Shown here one piece after another: positions 1-10,717 of a DNA stretch of 64,000 nucleotides; positions within the stretch are counted from its first letter, which is position 1, and each line of letters begins with the position of its first letter. A program made the position numbers and the translations under genes. The DNA is from Saccopteryx bilineata. Lineage: Eukaryota; Chordata; Mammalia; Chiroptera; Emballonuridae. The stretch is from the NCBI RefSeq assembly GCF_036850765.1, contig NC_089495.1, positions 203,857,847-203,921,846 of the forward strand, given 5' to 3'. The notes beneath the pieces were generated by a model. The model saw only the letters and a program-made list of their open reading frames with translations. It was not told the DNA's origin and did not search any database.

Positions 1-3000
1 AACAATTACATATCAATAATAACCTTAAATGTAAATGGATTAAATAATCCAATCAAAAGACATAGGGTAGCTGCGTGGATAAGAAAACAGGACCCATACA
101 TATGTTGTCTACAAGAGACACACCTTAGAACAAAAGACACACAGAGATTGAAGGTAAAAGGATGAAAAAAAACATTTCATGCAAACGGAAATGAAAAAAA
201 AGCTGGGGTAGCAATACTTATATCAGACAAATTGGACTTTAAAACAAAGGATATAGTAAGAGATAAAGAAGGCCACTACATAATGATAAAGGGAGTAATC
301 CAACAGGAAGATATAACTATTATAAATATCTATGCCCCTAATATAGGAGCACCCAAATATATAAAGCAGACTTTGATGGATTTAAAGGGCGAGATCAACA
401 GCAATACTATAATAGTAGGGGATTTCAATACCCCACTAACATCACTAGATAGATCCTCAAGAAAGAAAATTAACAAAGAAACAGCAGACTTATTGGAAAC
501 ACTAGATCAACTCGATTTAATAGATACTTTCAGAACCTTTCACCCTAAAGCAGCAGAATATACATTCTTTTCAAGTGCTCATGGTACATTCTCTAGGATA
601 GACCACATGTTAGGGCACAAAAGTGCTCTCAACAAATTTAAGAAGACTGAAATCATATCAAGCACTTTCTCCGATCACAATGGCATGAAACTAGAAATGA
701 ACCACAACAGAAAAGCTCAAAAATTCTCAAACACATGGAAACTAAATAGCAGGTTGTTAAATAATGAATGGATTAAGAATGAGATCAAAGAAGAAATAAA
801 AGAATTCCTAGAAACGAATGACAATGAGCATACAACAACTCAAAATTTATGGGACACAGCGAAAGCAGTGCTGAGAGGGAAGTTTATAGCACTACAGGCA
901 CACTTTCAGAAGCTAGAAAAAGCTCAAATAAACAACTTAACCCTGCATCTAAAAGAATTAGAAAAAGAACAGCAAGTAAAGTCCAGAGCTACTAGAAGGA
1001 AGGAAATAATAAAGATCAGAGCAGAAATAAATGACATAGAGGCTAAAGAAACAATACAGAGGATCAATGAAACTAGGAGCTGGTTCTTTGAAAAGGTAAA
1101 CAAGATTGATGAACCTTTAACTAGACTCACCAAGAAAAAGAGAGAGAGGACTCAAATAAATAAAATTAGAAATGAGAGAGGAGAAATAACAACTGACACA
1201 ACAGAAATACAAACTATTGTAAGAAAATACTATGAAGAACTGTATGCCAAAAAACTAGACAACCTAGATGAAATGGACAAATTCCTTGAAACATACAATC
1301 TTCCAAAAATCAATCTGGAAGAATCAGAAAACCTAAACAGACCAATTACAACAAATGAGATTGAAACAGTTATCAAAAAACTCCCAACAAAGAAAAGTCC
1401 GGGGCCCGATGGCTTCACAACGGAATTCTACCAAATATTCAAAGAAGAACTAGCTCCTATCCTTCTCAAACTATTTCAAAAAATTCAAGAGGAAGGAAGA
1501 CTTCCAAGCTCCTTTTATGAGGCGAGCATAATTCTGATTCCAAAACCAGGCAAAGACAACACAAAGAAAGAAAATTATAGGCCAATATCTATGATGAATA
1601 TAGATGCTAAAATTCTCAACAAAATATTAGCAAACCGGATCCAACAATATATGGGAAAAATCATACACCATGATCAAGTGGGATTTATTCTGGGGAGGCA
1701 AGGCTGGTACAATATTTGCAAATCAATCAATGTGATTCATCACATAAACAAAAAGAAGGAGAAAAACCATATGATAATTTCAATAGATGCAGAAAAAGCA
1801 TTTGATAAAATCCAGCACCCATTCATGATCAAAACTCTCAGCAAAGTGAGAATACAGGGAACATACCTCAACATGATAAAAGCCATCTATGACAAAACCA
1901 AAGCCAACATCATACTCAATGGGCAAAAATTAAAAGCAATACCCTTAAGATCAGGAACAAGGTAGGGGTGCCCTCTTTCACCACTCTTATTCAACATGGT
2001 CCTGGAAGTCCTAGCCACAGCAATCAGACAAGAAAAAGAAATAAAAGGCATTCAAGTTGGAAAAGAAGAAGTAAAACTATCATTATTTGCAGATGATATG
2101 ATATTGTATATAGAAAACCCTAAAGTCTCAGTCAAAAAGCTACTGGACCTGATAAATGAATTCAGCAAAGTGGCAGGATATAAAATCAATACTCAGAAAT
2201 CAGAGGCATTTTTATACACCAACAATGAACAGTCAGAAAGAGAAATTAAGGAAACAATCCCCTTCACAATTACAACCAAAAAAATAAAGTACCTAGGAAT
2301 AAACTTAACCAAGGAGACTAAAGACTTGTACTCGGAAAACTACAAAGCATTGATAAAAGAAATCAAGGAAGATACAAACAAGTGGAAGCATATACCGTAC
2401 TCATGGTTAGGAAGAATAAACATCATTAAAATGTCTATATTACCCAAAGCAATCTATAAATTCAATGCAATACCAATTAAAATACCAATGACATACTTCA
2501 AAGATATAGAACACATATTCCAAAAATTTATATGGAACCAAAAGAGAACACGAATAGCCTCAGCAATCTTAAAAAAGAAGAATAAAATGGGAGGTATCAC
2601 ACTTTCTGATATCAAGTTATACTACAAGGCCATTGTACTCAAAACAGCCTGGTACTGGCATAAGAACAGGCATATAGATCAATGGAACAGAACAGAGAAC
2701 CCAGAAATAAACCCACAGTTCTATGGACAACTGATATTTGACAAAGGAGGTAAGGAAATACAATGGAGTAAAGACAGCCTCTTTAACAAATGGTGTTGGG
2801 AAAATTGGACAGCTACCTGCAAAAAAATGAAACTAGATCACCAGCTTACACCACTCACAAAAATAAACTCAAAATGGATAAAAGACTTAAATGTAGGTCG
2901 TGAAACCATAAGCATCTTAGAAGAGAACATAGGCAGTAAGCTCTTAGACATCTCTTGCAGCAATATATTTGCCGATTTATCTCCATGGGCAAGTGAAATA

Positions 3001-3792
3001 AAAGACAGGATAAACAAATGGGACTATATCAAACTAAAAAGCTTTTGCACAGCTAAAGACAACAAGAACAGAATAAAAAGACAAACTACACAATGGGAGA
3101 ACATATTTGACAATACATCTGATAAGGGGTTAATAACCAAAATTTATAAAGAACTTGTAAATCTCAACACCAGGAAGACAAACAATCCAATCCAAAAATG
3201 GGCAGAAGAGATGAATAGACACTTCTCCAAAGAGGACACACAGATGGCCAATAGGCATATGAAAAAATGCTCAACATCACTAATCATTAGAGAAATGCAA
3301 ATTAAAACCACAATGAGATATCACCTCACACCAGTCAGAATGGCGTTCATCAACAAAACAACACAGAATAAGTGCTGGCGAGGATGTGGAGTAAAGGGAA
3401 CCCTCCTGCACTGCTGGTGGGAATGCAGACTGGTGCAGCCACTGTGGAAAACAGTATGGAAATTACTCAAAAAACTGAAAATCGAACTGCCTTTTGACCC
3501 AGCTATCTCACTTTTAGGAATATACCCCAAGAACACCATAGAACTGTTCCAAAAGGAGAAATGCACCCCCATGTTTGTGGCAGCATTGTTCACAATAGTG
3601 AAGATCTGGAAACAGCCCAAGTGTCCGTCAGAGGACGAGTGGATTAAAAAGCTTTGGTACATATATACTATGGAATACTACTCAGCCATAAGAAATGATG
3701 ACATCGGATCATTTACAATAACATGGATGGACCTTGATAACATTATACGGAGTGAAATAAGTAAATCAGAAAAAAAACTAAGAACTATATGA
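1..3792 (+). pseudogene. L1 ORF2 (endonuclease/reverse transcriptase), two in-frame stops
   Basis: ORF2 encodes the L1 endonuclease and reverse transcriptase used for target-primed reverse transcription. The endonuclease part is seen around 1-700, including GDFNTP near 421 and the SDHNG motif near 672. The reverse-transcriptase part includes the FADDM catalytic motif near 2087. The C-terminal cysteine-rich part ([14 protein letters not shown]) lies near 3373-3430. The frame stays open for 3.79 kb except for TGA at 163-165 (a conserved Trp position) and TAG at 1963-1965, where GTRQG of the family becomes GTR-stop-G. An extra A near 3775 brings the final stop slightly early. Translation from the ATG at 232 would lack part of the endonuclease, so the copy is probably dead. 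Confidence 0.93.
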
Positions 3793-3855
3793 ATCCATAC
3801 ATAGAAGGGACATAAAAATGAGACTCAGAGACATGAACAAGAATATGATGGCAAC

Positions 3856-3930
3856 AGGGGTTGGGGGTGGGGGGAGGGGGGATGGGGCGAGGAAGGAGAG
3901 AGGGGTTGGGGGAGGGGAGGGGCACAAAGA
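3856..3930 (+). repeat. G-rich tract in L1 3' UTR
   Basis: This is a run of repeated GGGG blocks with few pyrimidines, typical of mammalian L1 3' UTRs and able in principle to form G-quadruplexes. A shorter equivalent lies at 53289-53340 in the second L1. Confidence 0.75.
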
Positions 3931-4102
3931 AAACCAGATAGAAGGTGACAGAAGACAATTTAGCTTTGGGGGAGGGGTATACAGCACAATCAAATGTCAA
4001 AATAATCTAGAGATGTTTTCTCTTAACATATGTACCCTGATTTTCAATGTCACTGCATTAAATTTAATAAATAAATTAAAAAACAAACAAACAACAACAA
4101 AA

Positions 4103-4328
4103 AAGCAGCCCAGGTAATAGCGTTCTAGCTCACCCATTGTACAGATGAGGATCCCTGGGCTTATAACTATGCGTGTATATATTTGATATAAACCGAATTA
4201 AATGGATACAGTTAGAGCAAACCATGACATGCAAAGTTGTGATGAAGGAAAAAATGAAACAGTGATAATCTGTAAGTATTAAGAAATAGAAATAGTCATT
4301 GAAGATCTCATTTCCCTAAATACGCAGA
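4103..4328. repeat. Scrap of BPIFA3 intron 1 duplicon (copy F)
   Basis: This sequence matches 14893-15112 of BPIFA3 copy A, 42228-42435 of copy B and 45720-45930 of copy C. At about 4328 the match stops abruptly and the BPIFA4 duplicate begins. It is therefore a junction between two unrelated duplicons. By eye it is most like copy C. More of this copy may lie left of the window beyond the L1. Confidence 0.85.
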
Positions 4329-4374
4329 ACCAGGACCAGCTGGGCCTGGGGCAGAGTGATCAGAGAGCGCTCAC

Positions 4375-4456
4375 CCATATCTGTGTCCGTTCGTGAACCT
4401 CGTTCTCAACTTCACGGAGCTTATTTTGTTGCTGAGGAAGTCCTTCAATGATCCTC
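4375..4456 (-). CDS. Exon 2 of the partial BPIFA4 copy, highly diverged
   Basis: This open 82-base exon has an AG acceptor at 4457-4458 and a GTGAG donor ending at 4374. It encodes a short basic segment starting GSLKDFL. Against the homologous exon at 30814-30898 I count 13 substitutions and one codon deletion, most changing amino acids. The adjoining introns are nearly identical. Confidence 0.75.
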
Positions 4457-5470
4457 CTAGGTTAGGGGTCACCGGGCTGGGGGAACGTCCGCGCCTGGGG
4501 GTCCTTGGGTTAGAGTTGAGAAAGAAACATGGGCCTCAAAACCCAATTTGACGGTCACTGCCCCAAATTCCCGGACACGACTTTGACCTCTGAACATGTC
4601 CCGCACGTGGCGTGTTTACTTCTCATTCGTCTGGTCTGCCTGGCCTGCGTGGGCGCCCCAGGTTCTAGACACAGTCGTTTAGCAGATATTTATGGGGGTC
4701 TCCTATGTGCAGGAGCCGTGCCAAAGGGGCGGGGCTGCGTGGGTGGAAACCGGAGGACCCTCCGCCCTCACGGAGCCGACAGGCTGGTGGTTGGTGAGGA
4801 GGCAGGAGCTCTAGGGGTGAAGATGGGGTGGTCAGAGTGATGGGGTGTCACCTGGAGAGTCTCTGGGCAGAGGCTGTTTGCCAAGGGGCCTGGAAAGAAG
4901 TGTCAATGTTCTAAGCACTGCGGCTATAGGGGTGCATTCCGAGGGGCGCGCGCTCTGGGAGGAGGGAAGAGCACGGGCAGGCTGAGCACCCAGAGGGCGG
5001 GCAGAGGGCACTAGTTCAGGCCGAGGAAGGTCTTTCTGCAAAATTGACGTCTTAGCCGAGACCTGAGGAAGGGAGGGCGCCCTGTGGATCGTTAGGGGAA
5101 GGCTGTTTTAAGCAGAGGGAACAGCGCCTGCAAAGGTTCTTCAGTGTGTTTCGTGTGCTTCGGAGGCCACGGTGGCTGGAGGGGAGTGAGTGTGGGGGAA
5201 GCGGGCATGGCCCGTCCAGGTTGGGCTGGGGTCTTGGATGGCGGGTCTTAGCAGATGAAACAGAGTACGGAGACAGAAAAGAGGGGCATTTTGGGAAGAG
5301 ATTAAATACAGTTGTGTAGTGATCAGAATAGCTAACGATTAATGGTGTTCACTGTGTACTGGGCACGACGCTAATAAAAACTTAACCAGCATTGGCTCAT
5401 GGCTTAGATTTCTAGGAGAGACCTATGGGTCTGACGAGGCCAGGCATGACTCAAGAGAGGACATTCTCAC

Positions 5471-5558
5471 CTTCGGGGACCTCGGGCAAGGACAGCTGAG
5501 CAGTGGATGGAGCAAGCAGCCCGCAGAGGAGCAGGAAGAGGCCGGAGATCCTCAGCAT
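5471..5558 (-). CDS. Signal-peptide exon of the partial BPIFA4 copy
   Basis: The exon holds 88 coding bases: 29 codons plus one base, identical in length and phase to 31919-32006. Two residues differ from the full gene (Gln to Leu after the signal peptide, Ser to Pro near the end). The acceptor lies just beyond 5572 and the GTGAG donor is at 5466-5470. It is intact. Confidence 0.8.
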
Positions 5559-7010
5559 CTTGGGTCAGGCACCTGGGGGAGGGCAGAGCAGAGAGCGTAG
5601 GTTGTGGGAGTCATCCTCTGAGAGGTTGTCCCCAGAGCGTGAATCTGGGGTGGCCAGAAAACTCATGTAGGCCTGTTCTTTGGAACAAGAAAACATCATT
5701 CAGAGCCTCTACAATTTTTTGTCATGATGTCCAGCATCCAATAAAAGAATAACAAGGCATGATAAGATCAAATGACAAATGGACTGAAATCTAAGAAATA
5801 TTTTTAATTATGCAGTCTAACAGACCCACAGGGAATTCAAATATTCCAGCACTGAGCAGACAACAGGGCAGGCAGCCCACCAAGGATGAGAAGAGGACCT
5901 GATACCTTCAGCACTTGGGATGTGCCCTGGGGGCCCCAGGTAAGTCGAGTCAGTGTCAGGGTCAGTCTGAGATTCTCTATGGAGCTGAAGGGTTTTGGGG
6001 TGGAGGAAAACCAGGGACTCCTCTGTACGTATTCCTAAGCATCACAATTCCACTTCCATTTACAGATGGGAAACTGAGGCTCAGAGCATAATTATGCTTT
6101 CCCTGAGACCACCCATATTTAGTGGCTAGCGCCTAGCTTCCCTGCCTTTAAGTTATGTGTACTTTACTCTGTACCTCAATAAATAAAGTTACTGTGAGGA
6201 TTCAACAAGTATTTTGAAAAATTGCTTAAGCAAGGGCCACTAAATGGAAGCTCATTTTGAAGTTACTAGTTAATGGTTCTCTTCATCACTCCCTGGTTCT
6301 GACAGTGCCTTTAGGGAAACGCACAGACTAACAGAGGCTGAAGGAGGACAGGGTGGCCAAGGGGCATTTTTGAATGCAAAGAGAGGGGATCTACACTAAA
6401 ACCTTGCAACAGCTCTGTCCTCTGAGAAAAATATCAACAAGCTTATTTTAAAGAGCAAGAAATAGAAGCGTGGAGAGCTGAGGGCACCTGCCCACCCTTC
6501 CCTCTCCCTTTAAAGAACTCTTTCGTTTTTGAGAGCAGAAACGGGCCTAATAGAAGGCTTCTCTCCCCAACCTTCTTAGGCTGGGTCTTCCTAAAGAGTT
6601 ATTTAAAGTGGGCTGACAAGCTTTTGTTTTCCTCTCCAGCTTTTTCTTAATCTGATGCCAGGAACGATGGATGTATCTCAGCAGCTATTTTATCAGCATG
6701 AGCATGAAAGCCACAACCCCGGCGTAGCAGAGGAGAAAGCTGATGGACGCCCTATGTGAGTGTACCCTTCTCCCTCTGACGTCTCGTCAGCACTGAAGCC
6801 GCTGTTTCTCGTGTTCTGTGCTAGAGCCAGCACTAATTTGTCACTGGGCAATACTCACGAAAAGCTTCAGTTTGGCTTGGTGTCTGATAAAAAGGCAGGT
6901 TCGAGAGGGTCGTTGCGTTGTGCTCACCTGGATTTCTGCAGGGGACAGTGGAGGAGCTCTGGGTCTCCGTCAGTTGATTCCTGCTGGGTTCTGCAGTGGG
7001 GCTGACTTCA

Positions 7011-7016
7011 TATATA
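7011..7016 (-). promoter_or_regulatory. TATA box of the partial BPIFA4 copy
   Basis: TATATA on the minus strand, about 85 bases upstream of the noncoding exon's GTGAG donor. It is conserved at 33454-33459 in the full copy. The expected transcription start is about 30 bases downstream. Confidence 0.6.
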
Positions 7017-7639
7017 GCGAGTGAGCCCACAGCCGGGGAGACGTGGCGCTAAGTGATTGACAGCTGGGAAATTGAAGAGAAGCCGTCCATCTCACTGCGT
7101 CCATCCCACAAATTCCAAAGCAAACATTTCCTACAGGAGGCCCCAGGGGTCACGAGGTAAGGACACACTCAAGCCGGATGTGTCAATAATGTATTTCAAA
7201 CTGTACATCACGATGTCACCAGATGCAGAGGTGCAGAGAACGTGGAGGACACTGAAAATGTGGGGAGGTGGTTCTTGTCTGTCATTCTCTCTCTGTCCTG
7301 CTTAGAGATGGTCTCCTCGTCTGTGTCATGAGTGAGGGAGGTCTGGGGACATGAGTGACCAGGAAGCCACTTTTCTGATGAGCGTGGAGGTCAGAAAGGG
7401 GGTGCCCTGTCCTCAGTTCAGGAAGCCTTGAGTTCTCGCGGGGCTCTGCCCAGTCTCGCCGTTTGACACTGGACGGCTCCGATGCCCTTTTTTAGCCTCT
7501 GTTTTCCCCTCTGTAATAATAGTGGTGTTCGCTATTATCGACAGGTAGTTTTCTCAAATGCTTGTGCAACCTTTCTAGCATCCCTAGGATATAAACACTA
7601 TTATTAGTCCCATTTTACAGATGAGAAAACTGTGACTCA

Positions 7640-8930
7640 AGTGTAAACAATTCTTGCCCGAGATCATAGAGCTAGTCTACAGTAGAGTCAGGTTTTAAAT
7701 TTAGTTCTGTCTTCTGCCCAAGTTTGTAACCTGGACACCGTATCACAGATTTCTCCTTTTAGAGCAGAACGGAGGCCTCCTCGGTGGGCCAGGTGAACCG
7801 TCTCTGCCGCACTGAGAAGTCGTTGCCGTGGCATCATTGTCAGGCGCAGTCAAAGGGGCTCTTCAGAGAAGCAATGTGACCTGTCCGAGGTCACACAGCT
7901 AGTTAGCATCGATGAGGTCAGAGCCAGGTCAGCAGAGCTCCCGAGTCCACTGTCTTCTCCCTGCACCGCCCTGTCCTCGAATGTCAGGCGTGACCTAGGC
8001 ACTCGGTGACTGTCTGATGAATCAGTGAATGGTCGTCCCCTGACAACTTCGTTGCTTTTAGCATTTTGGAATTACGGAGAGAAATCAGTCCTAAGTTTTG
8101 CCTCCTAGGGACTCACTGTCTGTTGAGGTTGACAGACTTGGTTGGCCAGGGTGTAGGTCTTCATTTATCTCTGTATGTTTTTGTTTTTTTTTCTGTCTTG
8201 ATCACTGTTGTATCCATAGGATCAGGCATGTTGGTCCTGGTATAGTAGGTTCTCAGTAAACATTTGTTGAATGAATGGGTGATGAGAAAGAGCCTTAAAG
8301 AAGAAGATCAGAGCATCCCAGCGAAAGGATTTGCATGTGCAAAGGCACAGTGGTGTGAAACTACATGGTGTGTTGATGGAGGGGCGGGTCCTTCAGAGAG
8401 ACTACAGGGCAGAGGGCTGCAGCGTGGAGCAGGGTGGGGCAGCAGAGAGGACAAGTGGGGCCTAGAGTGACGTCCAGGAGTTGGCTCTTCATCCACAGGG
8501 CACTGGAGGCCCCCTGGGAGGAGTGGGGCTGGGGCTGGAGGACACGGCCAGATACCGGACTAGAAAGTGACTTCTGCTGCCGGAGCACGGAGTGAAGGAG
8601 GTGAGGTCCAGCCAGGGGCCACCGGAGCACACTCCTGTAATGGCCCAGGGACCGACCCAGGAGCTGGGACAGCGCAGGATGGAGCGAGGGGAACAGGGGG
8701 TGGGGGGGGGAACCAGGAGTTCCTGATGGGAGCGGGTGGAGGTGGGCTGCAGGGGTGGGAAGGGGCGGAGCCTGGTTTCTTTCTGAGAAGAGGGCGGGGC
8801 ATCCCTGGGAGGCAGGAGAAGGATCAGGTCCTGGGAAAGGGTGAGATCAGTTTGGAGAGTATCCAGGAGGTGGTGGGGACAGGTGGCCGCAGGAAGGGGC
8901 CCAGCCCTGGAGAGGAGCCGCGGGGACCTT
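7640..8930. other. Intergenic/intron stretch with old repeats, no exon found
   Basis: Homology with the BPIFA4 upstream region (33980-34080) ends near 7640. The stretch holds MIR-like sequence (about 7590-7700 and 7860-7960) and an L2-like 3' end (about 8100-8280). GC-rich old repeat sequence follows to about 8860. I looked for BPIFA3 exons 5 and later here on the minus strand and found none. Confidence 0.5.
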
Positions 8931-8932
8931 AC

Positions 8933-9084
8933 TCAGTGAGGACTGTCATGTGGACACTGCTGGGCTCCACGCGGCAATGGCCTGTCACCAGATCCATCAG
9001 GCCAAACTCATCTTTCTCCAACCAGACTGCACAGTGAAGCTCATGCGTGCATGTGTCTTCACAGTTTTGTTGTTGAAGAGCCTC
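8933..9084 (-). pseudogene. BPIFA3: BPIFA3 copy A exon 4, one-base deletion
   Basis: The upstream half matches human BPIFA3 in one frame (FNNKTVKTHARMSFTVQ). The downstream half matches in another (WLEKDEFG, then EPSSVHMTVLTE). One base is therefore missing between them. The AG acceptor at 9085-9086 and the GTAAGG donor at 8927-8932 are intact. Confidence 0.82.
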
Positions 9085-9276
9085 CTGGGATGAGAGAGAG
9101 GAGGAGAGGAGAGGACAGGAGACAGAGAAAGAGCCGGAGGTGGAGGCTGTCAACATGAGGAGTGACTCTCCGTGTGGACAGTGCTGTCCACACGGAGTCT
9201 TTTCAACAAACCGGCCCAGAGGGGCGCCACACCCCCGCCTGCTAAATACTGTGGGCGGTGATTAAAGAGAAAACTG

Positions 9277-9447
9277 CCTGACTTGTGGTGGCGCAGTGGA
9301 TAAAGCGTCGACCTGGAAATGCTGAGGTCGCCGGTTCGAAACCCTGGGCTTGCCTGGTCAAGGCACATATGGGAGTTGATGCTTCCAGCTCCTCCCTCAC
9401 TTCTCTCTCTCTGTCTCTCCTTCTCCTCTCTAAAAAAAAAAAAAAAA
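9277..9447 (+). mobile_element. Short tRNA-derived SINE with 16-bp target duplication
   Basis: A tRNA-like head, a short CT-rich body and a poly-A tail. Flanked by ATTAAAGAGAAAACTG at 9261-9276 and 9448-9463. It is about 170 bp, shorter than the other SINE types here. Confidence 0.85.
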
Positions 9448-9479
9448 ATTAAAGAGAAAACTGCTATTAGCCATTGTGG

Positions 9480-9861
9480 CTTCTGAAAATCTGGAAACAG
9501 GGAGAGACAGTCAGACAGACTCCCGCATGCGCCGGACCGGGATCCACCCGGCACGCCCACCAGGGGGCGACACTCTGCCCACCATGGGGCGATGCTCTGC
9601 TCCTCTGGGGTGTCGCTCTGTTGTGACCAGAGCGACTCCAGCGCCTGGGGCAGAGGCCAAGGAGCCATCCCCAGCGCCAGGGCCATCTTTACTCCAATGG
9701 AGGCTCGGCTGTGGGAGGGGAAGAGAGAGACAGAGAGGAAGGAGAGGGGGAGGGGTGGAGAAGCAGATGGGCGCCTCTCCTGTGTGCCCTGGCTGGGAAT
9801 CGAACCCGGGACTTCTGCACGCCAGGCCGATGCTCTACCACTGTGCCAACCGGCCAGGGCC
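9480..9861 (-). mobile_element. Bat-type SINE (about 390 bp family)
   Basis: A minus-strand copy of the family beginning GGCCCTGGCC, with A/B-box-like promoter sequence, a GA-rich middle and a tail missing its poly-A. The same family is at 18670, 26123, 42650, 50053, 51255 and 59415. Confidence 0.88.
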
Positions 9862-10029
9862 TAAAAATCTTTTAAACAGACCAGATTGGGGGGCCTTTGG
9901 GAATGTTGAGAGTTTATCTTTTTAGAAGTGTTTTTACTATTTAGCTGTAGCCACCTTTTCCTTGGGGGGCAGTGGACCTTAAAGGATGTTAAAGGAAGGG
10001 AAGGGTGGTGAGATACAATGTTTTTCCCT

Positions 10030-10380
10030 TTTTATTAAAAAATTTTGTTTTATTAATAGTGTTTTTCCTTTTTCAAATCAGTGTGGTGAACTCACATAGG
10101 CTTGTTTTATTTTATTCTTCTCATTGCTTTGCTCTTTTTCTTTCTCTTAGAAATGAAATTTGATGAGGTGACATAGGTCAAACACAATGCGTAGGTTTCA
10201 GGTGAACATCTCTATAGCATTTGAACAGTTGGTTGTGTGGTGTGCCCATCATTAAAGTCCAATCATTTTTTCTCACCGTATATTTGTCCCTCTTTACTCC
10301 ATCCTCACCCCTCTCTGGCAACCACTTTCCTTTTGTCCACGTCATTAAACACAGGTTTAAACGAGCAAATGATCTGCCTC
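10030..10380 (+). repeat. Old L1 3' UTR fragment
   Basis: The sequence resembles mammalian L1M 3' UTRs that use the words ATGAGGTGACATAGGTCA and CTCTGGCAACCAC. It is strongly diverged and was called by memory only. Confidence 0.45.
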
Positions 10381-10610
10381 CACAGACCGATGGTTGCCAT
10401 CCACATTTCGGTTGCAGGAACTAAGGCTCAGAGGCGTGAGTGTCTTCCCCAAGGTCACACAGCGAGTGAGTTTGAAACCAGGCTGGGGTTAGAAAGAGTT
10501 GGGTTCCACAGGTGGCCACATTCTCTCCCATCCCACATTTCAGCCCCCTTGTCCTCAGGGAGAAGGAGGGGACCCCAGTGCCTCACAGACCCTGCGTCTG
10601 TATGACTTAC

Positions 10611-10717
10611 AGTCTCAAGTCAATGCCAAATTCAAGTGAGATGTTTGCCAAGACTGCTCCTTGTGGAAAGACATCTGGATCCCGCCATAGTTCCTCTGAA
10701 TGTTGGTGATGTTGGCG
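10611..10717 (-). pseudogene. BPIFA3: BPIFA3 copy A exon 3, one-base deletion
   Basis: The start is recognisable from ANITNIQ and the [12 protein letters not shown] motif. This exon has 107 bases against 108 in copy D; the missing base follows the HKEQ codons. The shifted frame reaches TGA at 10615-10617. The donor GTAAGT is intact here but destroyed in copy D. Confidence 0.85.

Larger units (their letters stand above)
1..4102 (+). mobile_element. LINE-1 element no. 1 (ORF2 plus 3' UTR; 5' end outside window)
   Basis: The window opens nine bases after the expected ORF2 start codon, judged by alignment with the second L1 at 48613. One frame runs to 3792, followed by an L1-type 3' UTR with a G-rich tract and an A-rich tail (about 4065-4102). 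It is inserted into a scrap of BPIFA3 intron 1: the flanking sequence from 4103 matches 14893, 42228 and 45720. Its left target-site duplication lies outside the window. The nearly open ORF2 suggests a fairly young insertion. Confidence 0.95.
4375..7016 (-). pseudogene. BPIFA4: Partial duplicate of BPIFA4 (promoter, noncoding exon, exons 1-2 only)
   Basis: This is a duplicate of the 5' third of the latherin-like gene at 23.7-33.5 kb. The TATA box is at 7011-7016, the noncoding first exon ends at a GTGAG donor (exon side 6928), the signal-peptide exon is 5471-5558 with ATG at 5556-5558, and exon 2 is 4375-4456. All borders keep GT-AG and the same phases as the full gene. Exon 1 encodes a signal peptide starting MLRISGLFLLLC. 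Exon 2 is open and one codon shorter than in the full gene. The homology stops at about 4328, so exons 3-7 are absent here. A transcript would run into BPIFA3 intron sequence and the antisense of L1. It is called a pseudogene because it is truncated, although nothing within the retained exons is broken. Confidence 0.85.

Noticed and set aside
8567..9037. 156-codon GC-rich frame opposite BPIFA3 exon 4
   Set aside because: Low-complexity Gly-rich composition from a G-rich repeat and overlap with the antisense of a recognised exon.
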